From NCBI RefSeq assembly GCF_900169275.1, contig NZ_FXZC01000004.1, positions 248,001-312,000 on the forward strand: DNA of 64,000 nucleotides, in the 5' to 3' direction. Shown piece after piece: positions 15,741 to 23,266 of this stretch (positions are counted from its first letter, which is position 1; each line of letters starts with the position of its first letter). Source of the stretch: Brevibacterium casei CIP 102111. Its GTDB lineage: Bacteria; Actinomycetota; Actinomycetes; Actinomycetales; Brevibacteriaceae. A model generated the notes under the pieces. It was not told the DNA's origin. It searched no databases and saw nothing but the letters and a program-made list of their open reading frames with translations. The position numbers were made by a program, and so were the translations under genes.

Positions 15741-16333
15741 CGAAGCTGAGGATGAGGAAGAGCGCGAATGAGACGATCGGGGCGACCACTGCGACCGCGG
15801 TTGCGATGATGCCCAGAGTGCGGCCCCGGTCGGACACGGCTGCGACGATGCCGAGGACGAGACCGGTGAGGCCTGCGACCGTGCACAGTGCCTGCACGCT
15901 GAAGAGCGTCACCCCGAGGTTCGTGTACCACGCATCGTCGCCGAAGTACGAGCCGGTCGCCGCCTCCGCAGGCCCCGCGGTGACTCCGAGGATCGCCGAG
16001 GCGACGAGGGAGATGCCGGCAGCTGCGAGAGCGAGGAGGAGCGCCCACCTCCCGAGTCGAGACGACCCGGGGAGTGCCCGATGCGACGGCGGCGTCGACG
16101 GGGCCGGTCTGCACCGGGCGGTGGACCGCCGGGACGGCGTCGGCAGACACGGAGGCTGCACCAGTGGCGCCGCCGTAGACGGTGCCGCCGTAGACGGTTG
16201 GGCCTGGGTAGACGGTGCCACCGGGCTGGGCGAGAGTGGCGCGTGCAGGCGGGTCGGTCGGGGCGATGGCCGGTCCCTGTGCCGCGAGCTCGTCATCGGT
16301 GGGCTGGGGGAACGCGAAGTTCGGCGAGGTCAT
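15730..16333 (-). pseudogene. frameshifted gene for a tail-anchored multi-helix membrane protein
   Basis: One frame gives the N-terminal part from the ATG at 16333 (MTSPNFAFPQPTDDEL, then Pro/Thr/Gly/Tyr repeats such as PTVYGG). Another frame gives three transmembrane segments (LGRWALLLALAAAG, then TLFSVQALCTVAGLTGLVLGIVAAV, then LGIIATAVAVVAPIVSFALFLIL). The two join near 16060-16075, at a CCCCGGG run, and the span is 604 bases, one more than a multiple of three. Removing one base would restore a 200-residue protein of the DUF4190-like layout. It may be a true mutation, a sequencing error or, less likely, programmed shifting. Confidence 0.6.
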
Positions 16334-16431
16334 GGTCACGACGCTACGCACGCCCGAGCGCGGGTCCCATGCGGCTTCCCCATGCCCCGGGTCGGGAAAA
16401 CCTCACACTCTCATCGCAGCGACGTGCGGCC

Positions 16432-16497
16432 GCCTCTCCCACCCGGGGTGCATCCCACCCGGCGGCCTCTCCCACCCGGCGTGCATCCCACTCGGCG
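16432..16497. repeat. two 33-bp tandem units in an intergenic gap
   Basis: GCCTCTCCCACCCGG followed by GTGCATCCCAC occurs at 16432 and 16465 with few changes, between the membrane-protein gene start and the methyltransferase end. No function is evident. Confidence 0.65.
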
Positions 16498-16546
16498 GGC
16501 AGCACTCCCTGAGGCACCAGTGACCTGCTCCCGCCCGAGTCCCTTC

Positions 16547-17362
16547 TCAGCCCTTGGTCGCGGCGATGAGGAACCGCATCTGCGTGACCTCGATCGGTCG
16601 GCGCTCGGCGGCAAGTCGTTCGAGGGCGCCGATGTGATCGCCGACGACGAAGCCCGGAACATCCCAGGGGACGTAGGCGAGGTACTCGATGACCGCCTCG
16701 ACGTCGGTGAACCGCATCGTGCCCATCCACCTCCGCGCCGCCTCGACCGTGAGCCCCTGCGCTTCGACCTCGTCGACGCAGCGTTCGAGCTGGACCTCGG
16801 GGTTCTCCGGGGTCCCGCCGAACCACCGGCGGAACTCCTCGGCCTCGGTGCTGTCGACCTGCTGGGTGAGGAAGAGGCCGCCAGGGGCGAGGATGCGGGC
16901 CACCTCGGCGATGTCATAGCTCTCATGCCGGTTCATGACGACGTCGAACTGCCCGTCCTCCCACGGCATGGGGTCCCCGGATTCGCTGTCGTACTCGGTG
17001 ACGTCGATCCCGTAGTCCTCGAGCGCCGAGGTGGCCACGGGAACATTGGGTGCCCACCCCTCGCTCGCGTGGATCGCGACATCCGGGACGGAGGCGGCAT
17101 TGCGGCCGCGGAAGCGCTTGACGATGGAGATGAGGCGCTCGCCGCCGCCGGTGCCCATGTCGAGCACCTCGTCGGCGTCCTCGATCGCGTCGAGGCACAT
17201 GGTGTCGAAGTCCCAGGGCGGGTCATCGGCGATGAGGCGGCCTTCGAGGGCGGTGAAGTTCCATCCGGTCATCGCTGCGGTCTCGTGGATCCAGGTCCAC
17301 CGGGAATGGCGTTCGGCCGTGGATTCGGCGCGAGCGCGGCTGCTGTCGGCGAATTCGGGCAT
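16547..17362 (-). CDS. class I SAM-dependent methyltransferase
   Basis: A 271-residue protein with motif I VLDMGTGGGERL (about residues 60-71), an acidic post-I position, and motif IV-like GQFDVVMNRHESYDIAEVARILAPGGLFLTQQV, the usual Rossmann methyltransferase order. The N-terminal HSRWTWIHETAAMTGWNF resembles a family of uncharacterised actinobacterial methyltransferases. The ATG at 17362 has GAAGGAG upstream and replaces a frame opening 49 codons earlier. Substrate unknown; no operon partner. Confidence 0.82.
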   Translation of the reverse strand: MPEFADSSRARAESTAERHSRWTWIHETAAMTGWNFTALEGRLIADDPPWDFDTMCLDAIEDADEVLDMGTGGGERLISIVKRFRGRNAASVPDVAIHASEGWAPNVPVATSALEDYGIDVTEYDSESGDPMPWEDGQFDVVMNRHESYDIAEVARILAPGGLFLTQQVDSTEAEEFRRWFGGTPENPEVQLERCVDEVEAQGLTVEAARRWMGTMRFTDVEAVIEYLAYVPWDVPGFVVGDHIGALERLAAERRPIEVTQMRFLIAATKG

Positions 17363-17581
17363 CTCGACGCTCCTTCGTCTGGCACGGCGGCCGTTGCTTC
17401 GAGCGTAGCCGAGTCCCCGCGGCATGCGAAGCACCGTTCGAGCACGATTCGGACTCGGCGGCTCCGGCGCAGGCGGGCGACGATGTGGCCGGCGACGCGC
17501 CGACGACATCGCCGGTTGCGCGCCGACGGATCGCCGACGTGGCGCCTCGGGATCCTCCGGCGACGCGCCGAGAAGATCGAC

Positions 17582-17941
17582 TCAGACGAGGAAGGAGACG
17601 ACGAGGACGACGATGCTCAGCGCGAGCAGCCCGAGGCAGTTGAGCCAGAAGTCCCGACCGATGTACCGGGCGCGGAGGTGCGACCACGCCGCGGCGAGGA
17701 AGTAGACGACGATGCCGACGGTCGCGGCGAGACCGACGCCGGGGATCCAGAAGCCGGCGACGAGTCCGGCCGCCGCGAGGAACTTGACGACGGCGAGCAC
17801 CCACCACCAGTCCCGGGGCAGCCCGACCCCGTCGAGGCAGGCCGCGATCGCCTTCGGCGGGCGGAACGTCATCACGCCGTCGCCGAAGACGATGAGGGCG
17901 AGGGCCGCCACCGGCCACCACGGATCGGGGAGCAGGGTCAC
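17582..17941 (-). CDS. DoxX-like small membrane protein
   Basis: A 119-residue protein with four hydrophobic helices (about 5-23, 42-62, 66-86, 97-117), resembling the DoxX-like family of quinone-related or unknown membrane proteins. A GTG at 17941 is the likely start because GAGGTGG stands seven bases before it. It follows the TetR gene on the same strand after 52 bases and is probably its regulated partner. Confidence 0.7.
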   Translation of the reverse strand: MTLLPDPWWPVAALALIVFGDGVMTFRPPKAIAACLDGVGLPRDWWWVLAVVKFLAAAGLVAGFWIPGVGLAATVGIVVYFLAAAWSHLRARYIGRDFWLNCLGLLALSIVVLVVSFLV

Positions 17942-17993
17942 GGCAGCCACCTCGGCGAGGGGATCCCCACCGCAGCTACCGCGGTGGGCGCGC

Positions 17994-18611
17994 TCACGGC
18001 GCACCCCGGAACCGGGTGTGGAAGGCGATGATGTGGGCGAGTGCCGCGACGGCGTCGTCGAAGCCCATGTCGCTGGCCGCCCATCGGAAGAGCACACCCA
18101 TGTACGAGTCGTAGAGCGCCGCCGCCGAGGCCCGCGCATTGGGTTCGCTGATCCCGATCGAGACGAGGTTGTCCCGCAGCGAGGCCTGGAGCGCCTCGGA
18201 GAGTCCGGCGAAGACGTCGGGCCTGCCGTGGACGCGGATGAGCGCGGCCGCGTAGTCGCGGGCGAGGTCCTCGTGTGCGGCGAAGAACTCGAGGAACGGG
18301 AGGAAGATCCCGAGCAGATGGTCCTGGACCGCCGAGGCGGGCGGCCGTTCCGCGCGAGCGTGCGGAAGCGCGTACGTGCCCGCCTGGAGCTGCGCGATCC
18401 ACCGGTCGTAGCAGGCGATGAGGAGGGCATCCTTGTCCCCGACGGCCATCACCCGGCCCACGGACACTCCGGCGGACTCCGCGATCGCCCGTACGGTCGT
18501 TCCCCGGTACCCGCGGTCGAGGAAGAGTGCGGCCGCGTCCGTGAGGATGCGTTCCTCGGTCCGCTGTCGCTGAGCGGAGCGCAGATTTGACTGAACATGT
18601 TCAGTGGACAT
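17994..18611 (-). CDS. TetR-family regulator
   Basis: A 205-residue regulator with a TetR helix-turn-helix (RILTDAAALFLDRGYRGTTVRAIAESAGVSVGRVMAVGDKDALL, residues 20-63) and a helical ligand domain. No ribosome site; TAGAGT ends six bases before the ATG, so the mRNA is probably leaderless. A 16-bp palindrome covering codons 3-7 (18590-18605) is a good autoregulatory operator. The downstream DoxX-like gene is the likely co-regulated partner. Confidence 0.88.
   Translation of the reverse strand: MSTEHVQSNLRSAQRQRTEERILTDAAALFLDRGYRGTTVRAIAESAGVSVGRVMAVGDKDALLIACYDRWIAQLQAGTYALPHARAERPPASAVQDHLLGIFLPFLEFFAAHEDLARDYAAALIRVHGRPDVFAGLSEALQASLRDNLVSIGISEPNARASAAALYDSYMGVLFRWAASDMGFDDAVAALAHIIAFHTRFRGAP
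18590..18605. promoter_or_regulatory. TetR operator inside its own 5' coding end
   Basis: ACTGAACATGTTCAGT is a perfect 16-bp palindrome six bases into the TetR gene, just past its likely transcription start, so the repressor would block its own initiation. Confidence 0.7.
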
Positions 18612-18705
18612 GCATCCACTCTAGGTCTGAGTGTCATCCGGCACAAGGTCGCCGAGGTGTCGAAGAGGTGACGATCGCGCGCACAGGAGGTGCATGCACC
18701 CTGTG

Positions 18706-18739
18706 TTGTCGCGACAGGAAAGTTAATGTACCTTAACTT
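18706..18739 (+). promoter_or_regulatory. mntH promoter with manganese-type operator
   Basis: TTGTCG (18706-18711), a 17-base gap and TACCTT (18729-18734) put the start at the ATG 18741. AAGTTAA (18720-18726) and TTAACTT (18733-18739) are perfect inverted arms six bases apart covering the -10, the layout of a DtxR/MntR-family repressor site. An MntR-like regulator is encoded at 25564-26226. Confidence 0.7.
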
Positions 18740-18740
18740 C

Positions 18741-20000
18741 ATGCCATCGAACGCGTCGGAGACACAGCGGGGGACAGCCTCGGCGAGGAAGCGGGGGACG
18801 TCCTCACTCCTCCTGCTCGGGCCGGCCTTCGTCGCGGCCGTCGCCTACGTCGATCCCGGCAATGTCGCGGCCAACCTCACCGCCGGCGCCGAGTACGGGT
18901 ACCTCCTCGTCTGGGTCCTCGTCGCCGCGAACCTCATCGCCGTCCTCGTCCAGTACCTGTCCTCGAAGCTCGGCCTCGTCTCCGGGCAGTCGCTGTCCGG
19001 GATCCTCGGTCGGCGACTCGGGCGCAGGCGTCGGCTCGCCTATTGGGGGCAGGCGGAGATCGTCGCGATCGCCACCGACCTCGCCGAGGTGGTCGGCGGC
19101 GCCATCGCGCTCAAGATCCTCTTCGACCTTCCGCTCCTCCTCGGCGGGGTCATCGTCGGCATCGTCTCCCTTGTCCTCCTCTCGATCCAGTCCTCGCGCG
19201 GGCAGCGGCCCTTCGAGTTCGTCATCATCGGCTTCCTCGCCATCATCGCGATCGGCTTCCTCGCCGGGCTCGTCGTCGGCGATGTCGACTGGGGGCAGGC
19301 CGCGGGCGGGCTGGTGCCACGGCTCGAGGGGACGAACTCGCTCGTCCTCGCCGCCTCGATGCTCGGGGCCACGGTCATGCCGCACGCGATCTACCTCCAC
19401 TCCGCGCTCTCGGTCGATCGGCACGGCGGACAGCCACGCACGGCGATCCCGCGTCTGCTCCGGGCCAGCCGGTGGGACGTCGTCGCCTCCCTCGTCATCG
19501 CCGGATCGGTCAACATAGCGATGCTCCTCCTCGCCGCCGCTGCCCTGCGCGGTGAGGGCGGCACCGACACGATCGAGGGCGCGCACGCGGTCGTCACAGC
19601 CAACCTCGGCGAGGTGGTCGGGCTCTTCTTCGGCATCGGACTCCTCGCCTCGGGGCTCGCGTCGTCGGCGGTCGGCTCCTATGCGGGGGCCTCGATCATG
19701 CAGGGGCTGCTGCGGGTGGACATTCCCATCGTGTGGCAGCGGGCGGTGACGATGATCCCCGCGCTCATCGTCCTCGCGATCGGCGCCGATCCCACGTGGG
19801 CGCTCGTCCTCAGCCAGGTCGTCCTCAGCCTCGGAATCCCCTTCGCCATGGTTCCGCTCGTGAGACTGACGGCGAACCGGTCGATCATGGGTGAGTACGC
19901 CAACGGGCGGTGGATCACGACGGCCGCGGTCATCGCCTCGGCGCTCATCATCGCCCTCAATGTCGCGCTCCTCGTGCTGCTCGCCCTCGGCATCGAGTAG
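18741..20000 (+). CDS. mntH: Nramp-family divalent metal transporter
   Basis: A 419-residue proton-coupled Mn/Fe importer. The first helix carries the metal-binding DPGN (AYVDPGNVAANL, about residues 35-46) and the sixth helix MPHAIYLHSAL has the conserved Met-Pro-His; 11 hydrophobic segments are visible. The start at 18741 gives a normal N-terminus; the frame opens 17 codons earlier but those codons lie in the promoter. The inverted repeat over the -10 suggests repression by a manganese-loaded DtxR-family regulator. Confidence 0.9.
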   Translation: MPSNASETQRGTASARKRGTSSLLLLGPAFVAAVAYVDPGNVAANLTAGAEYGYLLVWVLVAANLIAVLVQYLSSKLGLVSGQSLSGILGRRLGRRRRLAYWGQAEIVAIATDLAEVVGGAIALKILFDLPLLLGGVIVGIVSLVLLSIQSSRGQRPFEFVIIGFLAIIAIGFLAGLVVGDVDWGQAAGGLVPRLEGTNSLVLAASMLGATVMPHAIYLHSALSVDRHGGQPRTAIPRLLRASRWDVVASLVIAGSVNIAMLLLAAAALRGEGGTDTIEGAHAVVTANLGEVVGLFFGIGLLASGLASSAVGSYAGASIMQGLLRVDIPIVWQRAVTMIPALIVLAIGADPTWALVLSQVVLSLGIPFAMVPLVRLTANRSIMGEYANGRWITTAAVIASALIIALNVALLVLLALGIE

Positions 20001-20059
20001 GCCGGGCGCCCTGGGGCGATTGTGGCCTCGGCGCCGCGCGAGCCGGTGCGCCGAGACGG

Positions 20060-20103
20060 ATACTTCGCGCCGAGACCGACACTTCTGAGCGTCGGTCTCG
20101 GCG
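20060..20103. repeat. palindrome, third member of the GTGTCG family; terminator-like
   Basis: CGCCGAGACCGA (20068-20079) and TCGGTCTCGGCG (20092-20103) form a 12-bp stem with a 12-base loop between the convergent mntH and lipase-maturation genes. Read on the minus strand, GACGCTCA then GTGTCG then TCGGCGCG matches the palindromes at 46433-46487 and 48431-48480 apart from a few bases. Confidence 0.6.
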
Positions 20104-20226
20104 TTAAGTGTCCGTCTCGATGAGGCGAGGTGGTTGTCTCGGCGTCAGGTGGCTGTCTCGATGCGAAGTGGCGGTCTCGGCGCTGAGTGGCGGTCTCGAC
20201 GAGGCGCGCTGGCGGTCTCGACGGGC
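20104..20226. repeat. imperfect tandem array of about 20-bp units
   Basis: Six units with the core TGGCGGTCTCG or TGKCYGTCTCG, spaced 19-22 bases (near 20107, 20131, 20150, 20169, 20188, 20210), run up to the stop codon of the next gene. The spacers vary (ATGAGGCGAGG, GCGTCAGG, ATGCGAAG, GCGCTGAG). No ORF of note. Confidence 0.7.
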
Positions 20227-21762
20227 TCAGCGCCCGCGGAGGTCGACCGGGCGGAGGATAGTCCGCGGGTCGGAGCGCACCCACCACGGCACGGGCTCAC
20301 TGGCTGCCTTCGCCGCGCGGCGTTCGTCCCGGGTGGCGTAGCGGTAGGTGAACATCCGCGCGCGGATGAGCGCCGGTGCCTCGCCGTCGAAGGGGTCGGG
20401 GCCGAGCAGCCTGCGGATGAGGGGGTCGCCGGTGCCGAGGCGTTCGACGAGGGCGAGGAACCACGAGTCCCGATAGTCGCCGAGAGCGGCGAACCACATG
20501 AGCCAGTCGAGGCGCAGATGGTAGGGGGCGACGACGGGTCCGCGACGGTCGACGTCTCCGGGTTTGCCCTTGAACACGTACTCTCTCCACCCGTCGGTGC
20601 CCGAAGGGTCGAGGGTGCCCTCGATCGCGATCTCGTGGCGGACCTCGGACATCGACCCGAACGCGCCGTAGGCGTTGCCGAGCCCCCACCGGTTGAAGTG
20701 CGCGTTCATCAGCTGCTGCGACGAGAAGAGGTTGCGGAAGGCGGGGACATTGAGCACGCACTGCCACACGACGAACGCGACGATGAGGAGGACCCACCAC
20801 AACGGGGAGGTCAGGGTGTCAGCGGGAGTGCCGGTCGCCTCGGCGAGGGAGGCCTCGTCCACCCGGCGAACGGCGGCGTCGATGCCCCACTCGGGCCACG
20901 GACCCCCGACGATCCAGCGGAAGAACGAGTCGCTGATCCCCGCGCACGCGAGGAGGATCGTCGCCCAATTCAACCACGCATAGTTGCCGGTGATGACGAG
21001 CGCGAGCTGGGTGATGATGATCGCCGTGGCCGCGAACGAGGCGATCGGCTGGGGGAGGAAGAGCAGCCACGGAGCGATGAGCTGGACGATGTGGCTGCCG
21101 AGGGTCTCGCCCTTGTGCCACCACGTCGGCATGAGGTGGGCGGTGCGGCTGAGCGGATTCGGCATCGGCTGGGTCTGATGGTGGTAGTTCATCGCGGTGA
21201 GATCGCGCCATGAGCTGTCGCCGCGCATCTTGATCATCCCTGCGCCGAACTCGACGCGGAGGGTGAACCAGCGCAGGAGGAGGATCATGAGCAGCGGCGG
21301 GGCGACCGCGTGCGATCCGAGGAAGCCGACGAGGAATCCGGCCTCGAGCAGCAGGCTCTCCCAGCCGAAGCCGTAGAAGCGCTGGCCGATGGACGAGATC
21401 GAGAAGTAGAACCACCACATCGTCAGGAACACCGGGATCGGCACCCACGCGGGGCCGGCCTGGGGGAGGCCGACGATGACGGTGACCGCGAGGACCATGC
21501 CGAGGGCGCAGACGATCCGCAGGTTCCGGTCGGAGTACGGAGTGCGCGACCACCGGAAGAGACTCGGTGCCTGCTTCGCGGTGGTGAGCGCGAGGAAGCG
21601 CGGCGCCGGCAGCAAACCCTTCTCGCCGAGGAGGGCCGGGAACTCGTTCCACGCGTTGAGGAAGGCGATGAGGAAGAGGACGGCGAAGCCGCGTTGGAGG
21701 ATCTCGCGGGCGATCGTGTAGTCGGGCGCCTCGAGCAGGACGAGCAGTGCGCCGAAGTCCAT
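20227..21762 (-). CDS. lipase maturation factor family membrane protein
   Basis: A 511-residue protein with about ten hydrophobic segments in the first 350 residues and a soluble tail. Motifs such as EFGAGMIKMRGDSSWRDLTAMNYHHQTQPMPNPLS and the C-terminal GTDGWREYVFKGKPGDVDRRGP, APYHLRLDWLMWFAAL match the lipase-maturation-factor (LMF1/DUF1222) family, whose vertebrate members help fold lipases in the ER. The bacterial role is not established. The ATG at 21762 has AAGGAGG, and the 25 codons before it are discarded. It stands alone, convergent with mntH. Confidence 0.8.
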   Translation of the reverse strand: MDFGALLVLLEAPDYTIAREILQRGFAVLFLIAFLNAWNEFPALLGEKGLLPAPRFLALTTAKQAPSLFRWSRTPYSDRNLRIVCALGMVLAVTVIVGLPQAGPAWVPIPVFLTMWWFYFSISSIGQRFYGFGWESLLLEAGFLVGFLGSHAVAPPLLMILLLRWFTLRVEFGAGMIKMRGDSSWRDLTAMNYHHQTQPMPNPLSRTAHLMPTWWHKGETLGSHIVQLIAPWLLFLPQPIASFAATAIIITQLALVITGNYAWLNWATILLACAGISDSFFRWIVGGPWPEWGIDAAVRRVDEASLAEATGTPADTLTSPLWWVLLIVAFVVWQCVLNVPAFRNLFSSQQLMNAHFNRWGLGNAYGAFGSMSEVRHEIAIEGTLDPSGTDGWREYVFKGKPGDVDRRGPVVAPYHLRLDWLMWFAALGDYRDSWFLALVERLGTGDPLIRRLLGPDPFDGEAPALIRARMFTYRYATRDERRAAKAASEPVPWWVRSDPRTILRPVDLRGR

Positions 21763-21989
21763 CGTCTCCTCCTTCCCGCCGAGGCGGTCGCCGTCGCCGC
21801 CCGCAGGCTCGGTTGCCGCAGCCGCGACGCCCCTCACTTCCGACTATGGACCGATTCTGTGATGTGGGCAACAGCGGGAACCGCTATCCTCTGGTCTACG
21901 GCGCGAACCCGTGTCGAAGCACGTCGGCTTGCCGCGACCTCGGTCGCAGAGCCGCCGGGCTGGTTTCCCCACAGCACCCAGGAGGCATC

Positions 21990-22652
21990 ATGAGCGATCA
22001 CCCGCAGAAGACGAAGGAGGCCATCCTCGGCCATCCCGCTCCGCGAGACATCGAGTGGAAGCACTTCATCACGATGTGGGAGAACTACGCCGACAAGGTC
22101 GAGCAGGAGTCGGGCGATCGTCTCGCGGTGGACATGAACGGCCACCGCGTCGTCTTCCGCCGTCAGCACGACGGACTCGTGAGCATCGAGGACATCGAAC
22201 GCGCTCGCCACCTCTTCGCCTCCCACGAGAGCACCGAAGGCCAGGGGCACCTCTTCGTCGTGACGATGACGGACGAGGACGCCCGCTTCTACGACTTCGA
22301 CCTCAGCGCCCACGACGTCGAGGTCGACCAGCACAAGCATGAGAAGAACCCCGACTCGCGCGGGCACCACATGCGCACGGTGGAGAAGAAGACCGGTCGT
22401 GACGACAAGAAGGACCTCGACCGGTTCTTCGACGATCTCGTCACCGAGATCGATAAGGAGGCTTCCGGTCGCGACTTCGTCCTCCTCGGGCACGGCACGG
22501 GTACGTCGAACGCCGCCGAGGAGTTCGAGAAGTTCCTCGCCCTCCGGCATGAGCCGCTCCACGAGCACGTCATCGCCTCCGGGGTCATCGACCTCAGTGC
22601 CGCGGGTCTTCCCGAGATCGAGAAGAAGGCTCAGGAGCTCGCCGGGCGGTGA
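21990..22652 (+). CDS. conserved hypothetical protein, possibly release-factor-like
   Basis: A 220-residue hydrophilic, His- and Asp-rich protein with a strong ribosome site (CAGGAGG). The last 60 residues, FVLLGHGTGTSNAAEEFEKFL with HEHVIASGVIDLSAAGLPEIEKKA, recall the C-terminal part of bacterial proteins related to archaeo-eukaryotic release factors (baeRF), but the resemblance is weak and from memory. The N-terminal GHPAPRDIEWKHFITMWENYADKV is not recognised. It precedes the repeat-protein operon by about 130 bases and is likely separate from it. Confidence 0.6.
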   Translation: MSDHPQKTKEAILGHPAPRDIEWKHFITMWENYADKVEQESGDRLAVDMNGHRVVFRRQHDGLVSIEDIERARHLFASHESTEGQGHLFVVTMTDEDARFYDFDLSAHDVEVDQHKHEKNPDSRGHHMRTVEKKTGRDDKKDLDRFFDDLVTEIDKEASGRDFVLLGHGTGTSNAAEEFEKFLALRHEPLHEHVIASGVIDLSAAGLPEIEKKAQELAGR

Positions 22653-22723
22653 GTCCCAGGGCGGTTCGGTGAACGCCTCGGGGACTCCGCGGGCGGTGAC
22701 TCCCAGGTCGGTTCGGTGAACGC
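22644..22723. repeat. 33-bp direct repeat at a gene end
   Basis: GGGCGGTGA(G/C)TCCCAGG then TCGGTTCGGTGAACGC-like sequence is present at 22644-22676 and 22691-22723 with two differences. The first copy includes the stop codon of the preceding gene, the second lies just before the promoter of the repeat-protein operon. Confidence 0.8.
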
Positions 22724-22746
22724 AGTGAGAATCCTCTCCGTCCCTG

Positions 22747-22775
22747 TTCACAACGGCAGTTTTCACAAGTAGCCT
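22747..22775 (+). promoter_or_regulatory. promoter of the repeat-protein/oxygenase operon
   Basis: TTCACA (22747-22752) and TAGCCT (22770-22775) are 17 bases apart, and the -10 ends six bases before an ATG at 22782, predicting a leaderless transcript that begins with the 32-codon ORF. Confidence 0.7.
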
Positions 22776-22781
22776 GTCAGC

Positions 22782-22880
22782 ATGGCGGCTCGTTCCACGG
22801 GGGACGACGCTGACCCGCACACCACTCGAGACATGACGCGGGTGCCGCCGAGGGCAAGTGACATCAAGGAGGAATCATGA
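22782..22880 (+). CDS. 32-residue leaderless ORF coupled to the repeat protein
   Basis: The ORF reads MAARSTGDDADPHTTRDMTR and ends VPPRASDIKEES; its TGA overlaps the ATG of the next gene (ATGA at 22877-22880). It starts exactly where a leaderless transcript from the promoter above would begin. It may be a leader peptide that couples translation to the repeat protein, or a small product in its own right. Composition is hydrophilic with Asp, Arg and Thr; no stall motif or membrane segment. It is shorter than usual gene-calling limits, and I rate it from start spacing and overlap rather than from homology. Confidence 0.6.
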   Translation: MAARSTGDDADPHTTRDMTRVPPRASDIKEES

Positions 22881-23266
22881 CAGAGTCCAACTTCGATCCC
22901 AACGAGAACGAGGGCCCGGCCGACGGCGGCGCCGCAGGCCAGCCCGGTGTCCACGACGGCGGTGCTGACGGTGGAGCCGAAGGTCCCGCGGACGGCGGTG
23001 CTTCGGGTCAGCCCGGTGTCCACGATGGCGGTGCCGACGGCGGTGCGGAAGGTCCCGCGGACGGCGGTGCTTCGGGTCAGCCCGGAGTCCATGACGGTGG
23101 CGCCGACGGTGGTGCCGAAGGTCCGGCCGATGGCGGCGCCGGCGGCACCCAGGGCGTCCACGACGGCGGCGCTGACGGCGGTGCCGAAGGTCCCGCCGAC
23201 GGTGGAGCCTCGGGTGAGCCCGGTGTCCACGACGGTGGTGCCGACGGAGGAGCCGACCGGCTTTGA
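22877..23266 (+). CDS. protein of five 23-residue Gly/Asp/His repeats
   Basis: 129 residues: an 11-residue head (MTESNFDPNEN), five back-to-back repeats of 23 residues and a DRL tail. The unit is EGPADGGA, two variable-flanked positions, then GVHDGGADGGA; each has one His and three Asp and no Cys, Lys, Arg or aromatic residue. It looks disordered and suited to metal binding or modification rather than to enzyme activity. AAGGAGG precedes the ATG. The stop overlaps the TTG start of a JmjC-type oxygenase, so the oxygenase is made in step with it. I infer, without proof, that it is a substrate of that oxygenase. No signal peptide is seen. Confidence 0.85.
   Translation: MTESNFDPNENEGPADGGAAGQPGVHDGGADGGAEGPADGGASGQPGVHDGGADGGAEGPADGGASGQPGVHDGGADGGAEGPADGGAGGTQGVHDGGADGGAEGPADGGASGEPGVHDGGADGGADRL
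22910..23254 (+). repeat. five 69-bp coding repeats
   Basis: Units begin at 22910, 22979, 23048, 23117 and 23186. Protein repeats are nearly identical, while codons vary silently (for example GGCCCGGCC, GGTCCCGCG, GGTCCGGCC, GGTCCCGCC for Gly-Pro-Ala), so selection seems to act on the protein. Confidence 0.95.

Noticed and set aside
15356..18031. An 891-codon plus-strand open frame
   Set aside because: It is opposite photolyase, methyltransferase, DoxX and TetR genes and shows no recognisable domain; a product of high G+C with few stops.
20104..20226. CRISPR-like array in the GTCTCG repeats
   Set aside because: Core is only 11 bases and spacers 8-11 bases, with no cas genes nearby.
22910..23254. 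CRISPR-like array
   Set aside because: The 69-bp units are contiguous, in frame and code for a protein repeat; there are no spacers.
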